Positions 1 through 12,257 of a DNA stretch of 64,000 nt are shown here, piece after piece. How positions within the stretch are numbered: position 1 is the first letter of the stretch; every line of letters begins with the position of its first letter. Source of the DNA: Beroe forskalii. Its lineage: Eukaryota > Ctenophora > Nuda > Beroida > Beroidae. Below the pieces are notes generated by a model. The model ran no database searches. It saw only the letters and a list, made by a program, of their open reading frames with translations, and was not told where the DNA came from. Where the stretch lies: assembly GCA_011033025.1 (NCBI GenBank), contig WFMF01000035.1, positions 1 through 64,000 of the forward strand. The letters run 5' to 3'. The position numbers were made by a program, and so were the translations under genes.

Positions 1-969
1 ACCATAATTTAGTGGAACTCTCCACTGATGCAGCCTATGGAAAGAGCCCAAGGGCCATGCAATTACAACATTACCTATATAAGGGCACTGTTTGATATAT
101 ATATATATATACCATATACCTACAAATATTCAATATAAGCAGCAAATGAAACTTGGAGATCAATTTTCATGTATATATTCCGTGCATAGTGCATGGGTAG
201 GAGTAGGATTTGATGTGGCACTGATCAGGCTTACTATATTTGCATCAAGCCAATTAACGAACACACCAGCTTAGTAACTACGGAGTCAACATGGTTGTTG
301 ATTATGTTCTTATAATATATAAGCAACATAAAACCCTGAAGTCGTGCAGCACTTCCACTCTACTTCCACTCTATTTCTCTACCACCATTTCCACTACTAC
401 AATAAAATAGAAATATACTATTACTACCAACTTATAACTATACCTATTTACTGCAAAATACTGCTGCTGCATTGCAACTATATTGCTGATAACAGGGCAC
501 AGGCTGAGCAAGGCCTAACATGTACGACTTTATTCTGCAATGACCATCTGTGCCACACAATTCAACACTTATCCTTAACCGTCACTGGCTTAATTTTACC
601 TTGAATCCTTCGATTTCTGTCATTGGCTGTTGAAATAAAAGTAAAATCTTGTAAAAAAGAAGCTTCTCTTTTTTACAAGTCCATATAAGTTTTTTTTTCT
701 TCAGAAAAAAACTATATGTACCACACAATTTAGTCATCTGACAGTAGAATAGCACAGATGTCGCGGCAGTGTGCGATTTCGAGAAATGAGCATCCATCAT
801 TCTGAAAATTTTCGATCGGGCGGCGCCATGCCGCCATTTACGTACTTGGATATACTGTTAAATCAGTATCACGTACAGTTATTTTGAAATTTAAGACAGT
901 ATCCTCTACAGTAGAATGACAGTACTAGAGTGATAGTAGAGTGACAGTAGAATAACAGTAGTGACAGTA

Positions 970-2512
970 TCTCTTATATAATTTCGCAACCTCTGTTTTT
1001 CTGTTTGTACGTAACGGCGGAAACATCTTCGGAACGCGCGCGCATTACGATTTGTGCGGGTAACCATGGTGACACGTGCACGGAGAATTGCGCGCGCGCT
1101 CATTTCTGTTAATGGTGTTTTGATTACGTTGCGATGTTTAACTTTTGAAAGGATCAGAGTTTTTTGATGCGGTAAAAAGTATTCAGCTGATCTGAAATTT
1201 GCGAACGAGGTGCTGCGTAGCAGCGCCGAGTGAGCTGTGTATTAGCAGGCTCAACGGGCATTCTAGTCTTACTTATAAAGTCGCAAATTCTGTATGTTCT
1301 TTGTACGTCACGCCCCATGGCAACGCGCGCAATATGGGGGAAATTGCACGTGCAGATGGATAGCACGCGCGTTCATTTCTGTTTAATGCTGTTTTAATTT
1401 CGAAGCTTCATAACTTTTGATATGATTGGAATTTTTTGATGCGGTAAAAAGTATTTAGTTGATTTGAAATTTGTGAACGAGGTGCTGCGTAGCAGCGCCG
1501 AGTGAGCTGTGTATTTGCAGGCCCAACGGGCCTGCTAGTCTTACTTATAATTTCGCGCTTTCTGTATGTTCTTTGTACGTCACGCCCCATGGCAACGCGC
1601 GCGCAATGGGGGAAATCGCACGTGCAGATTAATGCGCGCGCGTTCATTTCTGTTTAACGCTGTTTTGATTTCGGAGCTTTATAACTTTTGATATGATTGG
1701 AATTTTTTGATGCGGTAAAAAGTACTAAGTTGATTTGAAATTTGCGAACGAGGTGCTGCGTAGCAGCGCCGAGTGAGCTGTGTATTTGCAGGCCCAACGG
1801 GCCTGCTAGTCTTAATTATAATTTCGTAAGGGCACGTGAATAATGTTTGTTTGTGCTTCCGTACACAATTAAATTTGAGCTTGCCAAGAAAATATCAAGT
1901 GAAACGAATGCAAACAGGCGAAAAGAGGTGCTGTTGCTATGGAAACCAATTTTAGTGCACGTGCAGATAATGATCAGTTCTATGCGAGTGCTTTCTGATA
2001 CGTTGTTGACTGCTGCATTGTTGCGTTTGAAAGAACGGCGTGTTTACTGTTTTTCATTTGAAATTCAAGATATGAAGATAGATGACGGGTTTGGCTGGCA
2101 TCGTATTTCCTATAGCATCTCTTCAAAAATCTGTGGCAGACGTCGGTCGATTTGAATCAATGCTGAGTTGATGATAACGGAAAATGCGAATTGAGAGCAA
2201 TTTAAGATTGACCAAAAGGAAAATCAAATTGGATCGAATTTGGGCAAAGCACATTGCGAATTTAGAAGACTGCTCTTTGGCGTGAATCAATGCTTAATTC
2301 AACGTTCAGTATGAGTACGATACTCGGTTTCAATTTTAAGATTTAACTTCATAACACAACAACAAATTATAATAATCAAAACTTGCCCGGTTCAGCATTA
2401 CTTAAAGCTTTAAAGTACCCACGAATAATGTTAAATTTTGCTCCTTCATAAACTTTCTCTGCGCTTATTATTTGGTTCTGTATTACCTAGCAGGCCCAAC
2501 GGGCTTTTCTAG
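970..2512 (+). mobile_element. Tandem Helitron-like element, four head-to-tail units
   Basis: Four consecutive units lie at 970-1266, 1267-1538, 1539-1809 and 1810-2512. Each starts TCTY followed by TTATAATTTCGC-like sequence and ends with a short hairpin (GCAGGCCC-AAC-GGGCCTGC or a variant) just before CTAG. The base before the first unit is A and the base after the last CTAG is T. This matches Helitron structure: 5' TC, a 3' hairpin plus CTRR, and insertion between A and T. Units 2 and 3 are 271-272 bp and nearly identical, unit 1 is 297 bp, and unit 4 has an unrelated ~700-bp core. The other duplication arm has the empty site. No Rep/helicase frame is present, so it is non-autonomous. Confidence 0.82.
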
Positions 2513-2548
2513 TATTAAAATAAAATGGCAGAAGAATGATCATATATA

Positions 2549-3121
2549 TTACCTAAAAACAGGGTCATCTTCGCTGACCATAGACCGGCGATCTGATCGT
2601 CGCTGCATCTTGTAGCTCGATCTCCTCCTCTTGTCATCAGGTTTCTTGTAGCTGAGGAAAACCTTAATGTCCCCGTGAGTTGATGCAAGAGGCGACACTA
2701 TGTTCGGTGCCTTGGCGATGGGGTCCGGCTGGGTGTTGATGAGGGCCATGTTTTCCCACCAGGTGACATCCTGTTTATCTGTTAGTTCTGGTATGGGATT
2801 GTGGTATTGCCGGTCACCATGGTAACGGAGGTTGTCCCTATGACGACCACCACTACCATGACGATTCAGCTGCTTGCCCAACTGGTCACAGGGAGACTCG
2901 TTATTCTCAATCATTTCGAAATCATCGATCTGTACCTCGGTTACATCACCACTCTTCCGCTGCTCCAGCGTCAGTCCTGGTTGGTCTCCATGGCTCGGCA
3001 GGGCTACTGATTCATGGGCTGCATGGTTCTTGCTCTGGGCAGGGTATGACGGAGTGGTTGTGTTGCTTTCTTCGCTGGCCTTACTTCGAGATAACGCTTT
3101 CAGGATCTTGGGAAGTCTCAT
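2549..3121 (-). CDS. Hypothetical protein exon, left copy of duplicated gene
   Basis: Open frame of 190 codons starting at ATG 3121; an open extension to 3151 begins with GTG and is less likely. The product is hydrophilic. The N-terminus is basic (MRLPKILKALSRSK), the middle is rich in His, Asn, Gln and Asp, and the C-terminus has Arg-rich RRRSS and RRSDRRS stretches that resemble basophilic-kinase sites. The frame ends at TAA, but the same bases read AG/GTAATA, so this may be an exon ending in a splice donor instead of a complete protein. It is almost identical to the frame at 42002-42574: one Pro/Gln change, a missing His and an extra Gly. No domain was recognised. Confidence 0.5.
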   Translation of the reverse strand: MRLPKILKALSRSKASEESNTTTPSYPAQSKNHAAHESVALPSHGDQPGLTLEQRKSGDVTEVQIDDFEMIENNESPCDQLGKQLNRHGSGGRHRDNLRYHGDRQYHNPIPELTDKQDVTWWENMALINTQPDPIAKAPNIVSPLASTHGDIKVFLSYKKPDDKRRRSSYKMQRRSDRRSMVSEDDPVFR

Positions 3122-4759
3122 GTATTGCTCTGTGGTCCACGAACAGTGCACTTGTTACTTTTCATAGCAGGAACTAATCCAACTGTCAGAAATTTGATAA
3201 TATTTGAATTCCTCCCGCATATAATGTTGTACCTATCTTGACGATGGATTGTAAGAATAATTTATCAGGAATAATCAGAGATCAGAATCTACAGCAGTCA
3301 GCAAATGGAAAGGAAATGAAAAAACATTTCGAATATTTCTATATTTAAATGAGGAACTGCCCACTGTAACGGGGACTCAGGCAAATAAATGAATGAAGTA
3401 TGGCTTTAAGTTAAGCTTCCTTTAGTTCGGGGAAGTTCCTATGAATCTATACCGTGGAGTCCAACAACTCAACAAAGTTCGCTAAAAACATAGTGAACTG
3501 GTAAATGAATTCATCCCAGCCGGCAATGTCAAACCAAATTTTAAAAAAACTAAAAATTAAAGTTTTCATTTGGTTTTTAGATATGATTTCAGGGAAACAT
3601 TACAAAAAATGTCTGGTACTTTCGTTGATAAATGTTTAACTTAATACAAACCAAATGTATTAAACGGTTAATAAACGTATTTAAAAGTTTAAAATAAACC
3701 AAACTATTAGGCAGAATTCGTGACCTGCAATTTTGCATACTTTTTTGAAAAAATTTCAAGGCGTAAATAATTAAGTAATTATGTTCGTGAAAACATAGGT
3801 CTGTTATTAAAGTTTCGCCCGTAGTAATAAATATAATGTTCGATATAAGGTATTTAAAGTCTCGTGCAACAAACCTAGAGTTTTACAGTTTTTTCATGAT
3901 AGAGCTAGAAAACACGCAAGCTTACACAGCAGCTGTATAATATTGCCATGTCTGAATGAAGTGCTGTGTTCGGGGGGTAATATAACTCAGAGAGAAAGTC
4001 AATTTAATAATATATTCTCAGCTAGGGTATACTATTCTCCCCCCGAGAGGTACACATACTCCACACACACAGCTTTAGAACTTTAGAACAATTATCAAAA
4101 TGACAACCGGTCAGCAGTTGAACACATGAGGCATACACGGTTCATTTATTTAGAGCAATACATGCACTATATCAGACACTATCAGGCACTATAACACATG
4201 TATAGCTATATAGGTACCAATGATCAGGCTATGTTCTACTTCAATACACAAGTCATGAGATATAAGGGTAACAAGGTGTGGGATTATCTAATACACCTTT
4301 ATTACATGTTGACGATCTCACCCATATGTGTGCACATGGATCGGTCGATAAAACGCGTAAAAGTATACTGTACATTGGACAGAAATATATTATTTGAAAA
4401 GTAAATTGCGCGCGCACTTTAAAATACACGTCTTCATCGATCGATGCATGTGCATACATTTATGGGTAATACCTCATACGTGTGGATGGCGTTAAAACTA
4501 GAATCTTGAACAAGAATTACTTAAATCATCCTGTAGGTATGTATTTATCTATCGCATTATTTTATATTCAGAAATTTTCATATCGTGCATGAAGACTTTC
4601 ATTTTAACAATACAAAAGCTTAGTTGTGGCGAAATGAAACTATGCGATGAAAGGCACAGACATTCTTTTCATTACATGTATCAGGGCTGTAATTTTCTAA
4701 TTTGCATCACGTACCGGGGACGAAGGTATAGAGCGAGCATAGAAAACCTGTAAACCTTA

Positions 4760-5071
4760 GGCCAGGAAAGAAAGCCCCCTCAGGAAAAAGGTCCCTCAGG
4801 AGAGAGGGCCCCCTCAGGAGAGAAAGCTCCCTCATAAGAGAGAAAGCTCCCTCATAAGAGAGAAAGCCCCATCAGGAGAGAAAGCCCCCTCAGGAGAGAG
4901 GGCCCCTCAGGAGAGAGGGCCCCCTCTCAGGAGAGAAAGCCCCCTCAGGAGAGAAAGCCCCCTCAGGAGAAAGCACTCTCAGGAGAGAAAGCCCCCTCAG
5001 GAGAGAAAGCCCTCTCAGGAGAGAAAGCCCCCTCAGGAGAGAAAGCCCCCTCATGAGAGAAAGCCTCCCAA
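4760..5071. repeat. 18-bp minisatellite in left arm
   Basis: Tandem copies of a unit close to CCTCAGGAGAGAAAGCCC, with variants. On the minus strand it reads as Ser-Pro-Glu-Gly-Ala-Phe repeats, but this is most likely fortuitous. The inverted counterpart is at 40022-40345, with a different arrangement of variants, so the array has changed since the duplication. Confidence 0.9.
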
Positions 5072-5547
5072 GGAGTCTGGCGCCAAACCAAAAGTTCTTT
5101 GGTCCAGAGCGATTTTGAGCAATAAATCAGAATCGAAAAGTGACCTGTTGATAGATGATAATTTGTATTTAATGGATCAAATATCGGAAATTTTTCATGG
5201 AAAATTTTCTGTGGGAAAAAGGGTTCAATCACCTTCTCTGATTTATCTGATTTAGCCAATAAGTCTAACTGATTAGATTCCACTAAGACTACATACACTC
5301 TAAATTATAAATAAAAATATTTCCGATAAAGCCACCATCAGACTCAAGCCCAAATGAGTAGTTCACACTCGTTCAAACTCTACAGGGTTTGAGTTCCAAA
5401 TGATCAAAATTAGTATCAAAGTTGAAAATATACAATGGCCTGAAATTATCTATGGTAAGTAGAACTAGAAATATGCATCTAATCCGTATGTAACTCTATA
5501 ATCTGAAACAACCAACGAACTTGTAGATAATAAAGCCGATCACTTAC

Positions 5548-6282
5548 CCTTTGGCCACATGCCCTGAAAACCGCGCGGGATTCCCGAGCGGAATTCCGTA
5601 TTCAAAATCCCGGAAAATGGGGTTAGTTGCTACATGCCCAGAATTACGAATTTCAGTGCGCGTGGATTCACGGATACTTTTATGGTATAATAGTTTAATG
5701 GCTTATTAATGAGACCATGTAACTACACAGTTTCCGTTGATGGATCAATACGACAGTACATAGGTGTTGTGAAACTTATCCATCATTATGTAAACAGTAT
5801 TTGTAGTGTTTGTATAACAATTCTGACCAAAAAATTACAGGGCCCATTGTTCGTATTTTTGAGTTGGGTGAGCGAAGCAAGCCCAAGAACAGGGGCAAAG
5901 CCCCTGGCGGGGGGCTTAGGCCCCCGGAAAATCATTAATAAATTATCCAGATCCAATGCCTCAAAGTGATTATCGGACTAATGGACTATACTTCAGCTGC
6001 ATTTATAATTGTCGCAGTGCTCGGCCAATCCACTGCCTATCATGTGATACTGATCTCCTTTGAGTAAGATGACAAATAAACCAATCAGACGATTGAATCT
6101 AACGTTAGGAACGTCACATTTAACCGTCTGATTGGTTTAATGGGTATTGACTATTGAGTCAATAGTCGAGTTTTCGAGTCAATTCATGTAACCTGACTCG
6201 AAGACTTGACTCGACTTTTAGACTAAATCACTTGACTCGCCAACTAAACGTGATAATCATGATCAGTGATAGTAGTCTAAGT
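5548..6282. other. Non-coding spacer
   Basis: No convincing gene. It holds two small GC-rich hairpins, 5892-5904 (GGGGCAAAGCCCC) and 5910-5925 (a GGGGG/CCCCC stem), next to a GAGCGAAGCAAGCCC motif. These could be remnants of a Helitron-type 3' end, but no complete element was resolved. Confidence 0.5.
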
Positions 6283-6436
6283 AGAGTGGCCAAGGTCGGT
6301 TTAATCAACCAGGCCAGTGGCAGCCATGCATATCATAGATACTTCCCTATACACAAGGCTAAGCTATTAGCCCAAGAGTATGAACTCCTGGGTGGACAGC
6401 TCACCCGACTTTCGGGGATATCCTTGGCTGAGAGCA
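6283..6436 (+). repeat. Dispersed repeat, copy 1
   Basis: About 150 bp resembling 11329-11490. Shared landmarks in the same order are GTGGCCAAGGTCG/ATGGCCATGGTCG, a TAATCAA-CAG segment, CAGCCATGC, ACTTCCCT, AACTCCTG and a final AGAGCAG. It probably represents an old transposon or pseudogene fragment; the class is unknown. Confidence 0.5.
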
Positions 6437-6675
6437 GTTCGCGAGTCAGACTGGTGTCAGTGATGAGTCAGAATGGAATTGGTGATACGTCAGGCTGGTG
6501 TCAGCGATACGCCAGACTCAAGACTGATGTCAGTGGTACGTCAGACTGGTGTCAGTGGTACGTCAGACTGGTGTCAGTCATACGCCAGACTGGTGTCAGT
6601 GATAAGTCAGACTGGTGTCAGTGATACGTCAGACTGGACACTGGTGTCAGTGATACGTCAGACCTGTGTCAGCAA
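6437..6675 (+). repeat. 22-bp minisatellite
   Basis: About ten copies of TGRTACGTCAGACTGGTGTCAG, the middle ones nearly identical and the left ones degenerate. Open frames through it arise because 22 bp is not a multiple of three and stops are absent from the unit; they are not treated as genes. Confidence 0.9.
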
Positions 6676-7012
6676 TACCTACATTTAAATTAATGGCTAA
6701 ATAGTAATGCTAACAGAAGCATCAGCATGTATGCATCAAAATTGATCATTGAAGTTGCATTCTCAAAAATTCTCACTAAAAATTCCTCCATTCAAAGTCA
6801 CGGATTCTCAGTGCCCAAACGTGAACCATTGTCTCATTGTCAGCAAGACCCTAGCATGAAAGTGTATTCCAGTGTTTGTGTAGACAACTAATTATAATGT
6901 AATGTGATAATAGGTTGATCGTGTAATGGTATAATCAGCGAAACCATTGAACTTCCTAGTAAATTCTGCGGAATTCCGTTCAGAATCTCGAATGCTAGAA
7001 CCATACGGATAT

Positions 7013-7265
7013 GGGTATCTCTCCCATATAAACGGCTCTGAGTGACGTCACAGATCTAAATACGTCAATTTTTCTGTATCCTAAACCTAACCATTGCCCT
7101 AACCAAAACCCTAACCTTAATCCTAACCCTGAACCTAACTAATCCTGACCCTAATCAGAACCCTAACCCTAATGCTTAAAGCGCTAGGTGCGCTTAATTA
7201 TATTTTTCTGAGTGACGTCATTGTCATAGATAATGAAGGCTCCCGTTTACATGGGAGACGTACCC
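7013..7265 (+). mobile_element. MITE with GGGTA ends and telomere-like core, copy 1
   Basis: A 253-bp element with terminal inverted repeats starting GGGTATCTCTCCCATATAAA on the left and its counterpart ending ...GGGAGACGTACCC on the right. The 6-bp sequence GGATAT occurs directly before (7007-7012) and after (7266-7271), as expected for a target-site duplication. A perfect TGACGTCA octamer lies in each end (7043-7050 and 7213-7220). The core is a degenerate run of CCCTAA-like units. There is no protein. The superfamily is uncertain. Confidence 0.88.
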
Positions 7266-7271
7266 GGATAT

Positions 7272-7740
7272 CGATATTTTTATCTACAAACTACAGTACA
7301 GAATTGCTGTAGTCCGTTCAGCCATGTCAATAAGGTTAATAAAGTATAATAAAGTTCATGCTACGGTTTAAGAAGTAAGTAACGAACAAGAAGTTATAAA
7401 AGAACAAGAGCTCATGCTACGGTTCAAGAAACATTAGTTACTAATGAACACGGAAGGAATAAATGGTACTACTAATAATTTAAATTAATAAGGCCTAAAA
7501 AACATCAGGTAGTCATGGGTTTAAACGGGTCGTCAGTTGGGTAAGGGTGATTATGCAGTACAAAGTGTACGGCACTCGGTTGATGATGTGTGCATGAAAT
7601 TGAAATCATGCCGTAACAATGTATAACTATAAGGCTGCACAGACAGTAGACACGCACTACATTACACACAGTATCGAATATCAGGGCGGTCATACCATAA
7701 TTCAATAAATCGTGCGATTCCGTTGCAAATTTCATTAAAT
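7272..7740. other. Non-coding spacer
   Basis: AT-rich unique-looking DNA between the MITE and the GC-rich block. No gene, repeat or RNA was recognised. Confidence 0.5.
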
Positions 7741-8160
7741 CCATCACGACGCCACGCGCGATCGCCGAATCTACTCCAATAAAACGCTCCCTATTGAAGA
7801 CCGGCGCATAGTGTTCCTAAGCCCGCATTGATGATTGATGTGTTTATGCCGCGCGCCGCGCGTGATTCCCTGTTATGCTGTTCTTAGGAAGCGCGCCTTA
7901 TTACCACATGTTACGGGTCCCTGTTTGTTCAAGTTCGCGCGCGCAAAATAAGGTTCCTAAGCCCACATAGGTGTGTGTACGCTCCGCGGCGCGCGCTTCC
8001 CTGGGGAAGCGCGCCGGCGCGCCGCGCGAGCCAAACAGGGATTAATCTAACCGGATCCCTAATTTTACGCGCGCGCCGCGCCTTGCTCCAACATCCCTGG
8101 TTAGCACCCCGCGGAACGCCATTGGACCCGCGCGCCATCGCGTGTGCGACTGCAGATGAC
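7741..8160. repeat. CpG-dense GC-rich block, part of a dispersed repeat
   Basis: Rich in GCGCGC and CGCGCCG motifs, in sharp contrast to the AT-rich surroundings. Two internal stretches (about 7810-7880 and 7950-8030) share GTTCCTAAGCC and a following GCGCGC-TTCCC-type segment. A shorter reverse-complement relative with TAGGCCGGCTTAGGAA and a GCGCGCTTCC core occurs at 11165-11240. Both strands are open for ~70-80 codons, which reflects GC composition. It is interpreted as a repeat, not a CpG-island promoter, because no gene start follows. Confidence 0.5.
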
Positions 8161-10789
8161 TGGTCTCACTTCAAATTGAAGCTGTTTCTCATGATATTTC
8201 TCAATTTCTTACATTTTTAAACCAAAAGAAAAAAGAATAGTTGCAGATTGTTTTCTTTTTTGTTTCATGAAATTTCATTAAATGGTGCGCGGCGGGGCTA
8301 ACAATGCTAGAAATGGTCGCGAATTGATGCGAAAATTTCCTCCAATCTTTCAGACAAATCGGATCATAACTTTCTTATCTTTTGGGTTTGAAAAATTTGG
8401 CCATTACTGTCCGAAGCCGCATAAAATTTTCTTTCGTTTGGTGAAGATTTCAGTGAGCCGCGCACTCAAGTTTGTGATATCTCGATGTACAACCGCGCTT
8501 GCGGAGTAAATGTTTTGTCTGGTAAAATGCGTATGCGTACCGTATGCATAGCATATCGTTTCCTGCTGTTATATGTACGTCGTTTTGCTCATCTTTCGAC
8601 ATCAGTACATCAGATGCGATGCAATGCCTATTGTTGTCTTTGGTCACTTGATTAACTTTCGAGACTTCATTCACAAGTGAGTGGTGATTTATTGCTTATT
8701 TAATTACATTTCAGTTTCACTTCTTGGAATCATTATTTGAAAGTAAACGGAGGCTTTATTTAATATCAGAATGATTTTCGAAAATTCGATTGAAAACCCT
8801 CGTGAGGGCACCGCTAAGGGCTTTTAAATATATGATATTATATTGTACTTTACATTCAAAAAATATATGGATATACTATAATCACTTTATTATAAACGTT
8901 AAATCACTCAATCAAATAGAAATATGGAAAGTAAAACTTCAAGTCAAGCTATATATGCCATCTTCGGCTCACCGTCTTTATTATGGTGACATTATGTCAA
9001 AATCACTTGTTATGATTTCAACTCGCTATTCATTCTCAAATCTAACATACCCCCATGACACTCGTTACTATAATTAGAGATCTTTATGTTGATAATCTAG
9101 ATAAGTATCATACGTGATATTAGCATATTTAAGGTTTGAGCGCGACACATTGAAAGAAAACTTGTTTGCTTAGGTTCAGCCATTTATTTCCAGCTTATTA
9201 GGTATAAGTATCATATAATCATCTCAGAATTTTATATCTTATCATAACTATTTTATCCAGATTCCCGTCTTCAACTGTTAGTTGTTACATGCCCTGCTGC
9301 TGACACGTGAAGATATCCCTTTTCTTAGCTGAGTTAGCAAGGTTTTTGCTCTTATCAACCATACAATGCTTCAGAAGTATTGAATGATTCAGAAGTATTG
9401 AATGATTTGTATCCATAATTTAAGTAGTATAATAGGGTGCCATGTTTCCGTCATTTATGGAAATTCGCCACTCAAGAAAAAGTGGATTGGGACAGGGACA
9501 ATTGGGAAAAAGTGACAGAGACAACTGGGGCTCAAATGATTGTGTTTTTGAGCGGCAGTTTAGTGTTTCTTGTCTCACAGCCTGGTACATAGCGGCACTT
9601 CCTGCACCACTGTCTTTTTCCTTTTAAAAAAGTAAATTGGGACAGTGACATTCCCCCCTATAGTAGGATACTGTATTTTAGAAACAAAAGGATACGACAC
9701 AATTTTGATATTTTTGTGAAGTTCAATATAAAATATACTTGACAGACGTATTTTAAGCAAACAATAACAGTTAGAGTTTGAAAGTATAAACTAGAAGTTA
9801 AGTTATTGTCGAACTTTTTCAGTTACCTATCCAAGAGTGTATCGTGACAATCCTGACATCATGACCCTGATCGGTAGCACACTGCTGCCTGTCCCCCAAT
9901 CCTCATGGGACACACTCCTTGATCCAGCTCATCCTTTGCTTAGCTCATCATATAATTTGCTTTGATTAACAAAACTATAATACATTTTCAGTTATTGGAA
10001 GCATGGAGTCTTCAACATTGAACATCGAGGGGGTTCGTCATCACGTCTCTCAGACTTGTGTGTTGTGGAATTCTCCTGTCCTCACGTAGGATCTTGGATT
10101 GTACTGGTTCTCTTTGGATTTCTTAAAACTTCACTGTTTATGATTAAGACTTCATTCTAAATCACTGGAGTGATCTGGTTGAGAACTATCAATTATAATA
10201 AAATCAACATAGATCAACATATGCTATACTTGATTTATCTTCACACTTCCTGTATTAATCGTATTCAAGTTTTAGTTTAACTCTTGCCAATGTTTAGCGT
10301 CTGAATCACACGCGTGCAATGAATACCCCTATGATCGTCTTCAGTTGTACAACGAAATCTCTTGTTGTGAGCCTCACGTTGAACCAAAAACTTTGCATCT
10401 GTGTGATCAAAAAGGTTTCTACCATCGGACTATAATAGTCATAATTTGATCAAGTCATTTTGTTAAAAGTTTTGTTCATTTTTGTTCCTAATTTTCGTGC
10501 GTAAATTTACGTGTTTTATTACCTTCTAGTGATTGATCTGTGGTGCTATGGCGGCATATAATTGATAAATGCCATAAATTTTATATCAAAATGAAGAGTA
10601 GACTTTCTGCTTTCATGCTGTCAAAAAATCAGAACCATCAAACTTTTGTTCTTGAAAATTTCGTCTTTGATATTAAAGGATGTCTTACTTCCACGCCGCG
10701 CGACAGCTTTCCGGGTCCAATGGCGCGCCCCGGGGTGGTTAGGAGAACCATTTTTGAGGGTTTTGATATGTTTGTATGGCTTTGAGGGG
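8161..10789. other. Gene-poor intergenic region
   Basis: 2.6 kb of mostly AT-rich DNA. There are short open frames, but none has recognisable protein similarity. A ~55-codon open stretch after an AG at about 9990 was considered and not accepted as an exon. Confidence 0.5.
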
Positions 10790-10904
10790 GTAAACTAACT
10801 TATAGGTAAGTGAATTACTGAATTAGACCTTATTTCAACAAATGTTGAGATAATGCCAAGCCAAGGTCTAATTTAGTAATTCACTTACCTATAAGTTAGT
10901 TTGC
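10790..10904. mobile_element. Short foldback element
   Basis: Left arm 10790-10831 and right arm 10863-10904 are near-perfect inverted repeats of 42 bp with a 31-nt loop. The arms begin GTAAACTAACTTATAGGTAA. A MITE or foldback remnant; no clear target-site duplication was seen. Confidence 0.8.
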
Positions 10905-10937
10905 CCTTGATTTCAACTTAAATTGTGGCCATCTTTA

Positions 10938-11102
10938 GGGATCGTTCACATATTACGCAATCACCTAGAGGGGGAAGGGGGTTTCCGAATGATTACGTTA
11001 CATGTTATTGTAACAAATACTACTACTGTAAACTTGATTAGGAGGGGGAGGAGGGGGGTTGAAATCAGTCAAAAATTGATTACGTAATATGTGAAGGATC
11101 CC
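10938..11102. mobile_element. PIF/Harbinger-like MITE, copy 1
   Basis: A 165-bp element with ends GGGATCGTTCACATATTACG and the inverted GTAATATGTGAAGGATCCC. It is flanked by TTA at 10935-10937 and 11103-11105, matching the TWA target preference of PIF/Harbinger transposons. The interior has short G-rich tracts and no coding capacity. A truncated relative lies in an NDUFS2 intron at 17223-17352. Confidence 0.8.
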
Positions 11103-11328
11103 TTAGGCCCAAAAGGGGCCAGTACCACTTTGGTGTGTGCTTTGCTTGGTTGCTAAAAACGTATATCCCTGTCTGCGTTGCACAGCGCGCTTCCTCAGAA
11201 GCGCCACACGCATACACACACCTAGGCCGGCTTAGGAATTTGCTTGGGCATAATGTCGTCATTTTTATCTAATTTTGACTAACAAATGCACTAAATTGAT
11301 CAAGACAAAAGCTAAGCTTTTTTGTTGA

Positions 11329-11490
11329 ATGGCCATGGTCGTTCTAATCAATCAGACTGGGTGTCAGCCATGCCTAGGCATGGGAACTTCCCTTTGCGCC
11401 AAGGGTGAGGGGCACAAAACTCCTGAGTAGCCAAAGCTACTCAACTGCGGGAAATATTCAAAGCTTAGAGCAGGAAACCAGGCCCAGAGC
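11329..11490 (+). repeat. Dispersed repeat, copy 2
   Basis: Same family and orientation as 6283-6436, diverged by many substitutions and small indels. No coding capacity. Confidence 0.5.
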
Positions 11491-12257
11491 ATGCTGATCT
11501 GACCATCTCCTTCAATTTTGACTCATGTTTTGACAATGGGGTTTAATAACTCTAATTTAAACTTTTCAACTTTTCAAACCTTGTAAATAACATTTTTTAG
11601 TTAATTTATTATTTTGAATAGCATGGTATGCTTTAGCATGAGGATAATAGTTTTGTTATGAATTGTTCATTGGGCTCACAATAAGGAGCAGGTTATACTG
11701 TGTGTATAACGAAATAGAATTATTAATTAATTAATTCTTCAATTAAAATTTCGATTCTTGAATCCCTTTTTTGCTTCAAGGCCTCACATGGTCAGTGTTG
11801 GACAATTTGTCTCAAGACCACCATCAAAGTGTTGGTACACATCCAGGCCATCCTTTCCAACCCCTATCCCAAAGAAACAAAAATGAATTTTGTGCAAGAT
11901 GCAGTGCGAGTTGATCTTACTTGTTAAATTAATATTGTGTCTCTGAGCTTCAGTGAACCCACCACTATTGAATAACTTGTGTTCTGCTGTGAACAATCCT
12001 CGTGACATCAAAAATGTACCTCAATGATCTCTTCACTTCCCTAACTCCTTTGGCTGTGCTCTATTGACACCTATGTTCATGAACCTGGAGTTCTTCAAAT
12101 TGGATGCTTTTATTGTGTTTCCATAAATTATGCCAAAACTACTAGCATTCAATGTTACCTCATGTTTCAGGGGTACAAATACTATTATATCAGAATCCCC
12201 AATTAATGACTCTCTTTACCCTCACAAATGCTCACACATATCTTTCAGTGTGCACTG
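11491..12257. other. Non-coding spacer
   Basis: AT-rich DNA with a short ATTA microsatellite near 11720. No gene was recognised. Confidence 0.5.

Larger units (their letters stand above)
1..5547. repeat. Left arm of large inverted duplication
   Basis: This stretch is the reverse complement of 39531-43495: base 1 pairs with about 43495 and the inner edge near 5547 pairs with about 39531. Identity looks like roughly 95% by eye, with small indels. The arm contains a 190-codon reading frame (3121-2549), a minisatellite (4760-5071) and, unlike the other arm, a 1.54-kb Helitron-like insertion (970-2512). The outer edge is cut by the window start, so the duplication may continue to the left. It could be a true segmental inverted duplication or an assembly product of two haplotypes. 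Confidence 0.93.

Noticed and set aside
7070-7170. CCCTAA-type run as a telomere or chromosome end
   Set aside because: It is short, degenerate, internal, and bounded by MITE ends with a 6-bp target duplication; the same run recurs inside the copy at 58251.
9985-10160. Open ~55-codon stretch after an AG with weak resemblance to a Na+/H+ exchanger N-terminal exon
   Set aside because: Similarity rests on a few hydrophobic residues, there is no neighbouring exon, and the frame could be chance.
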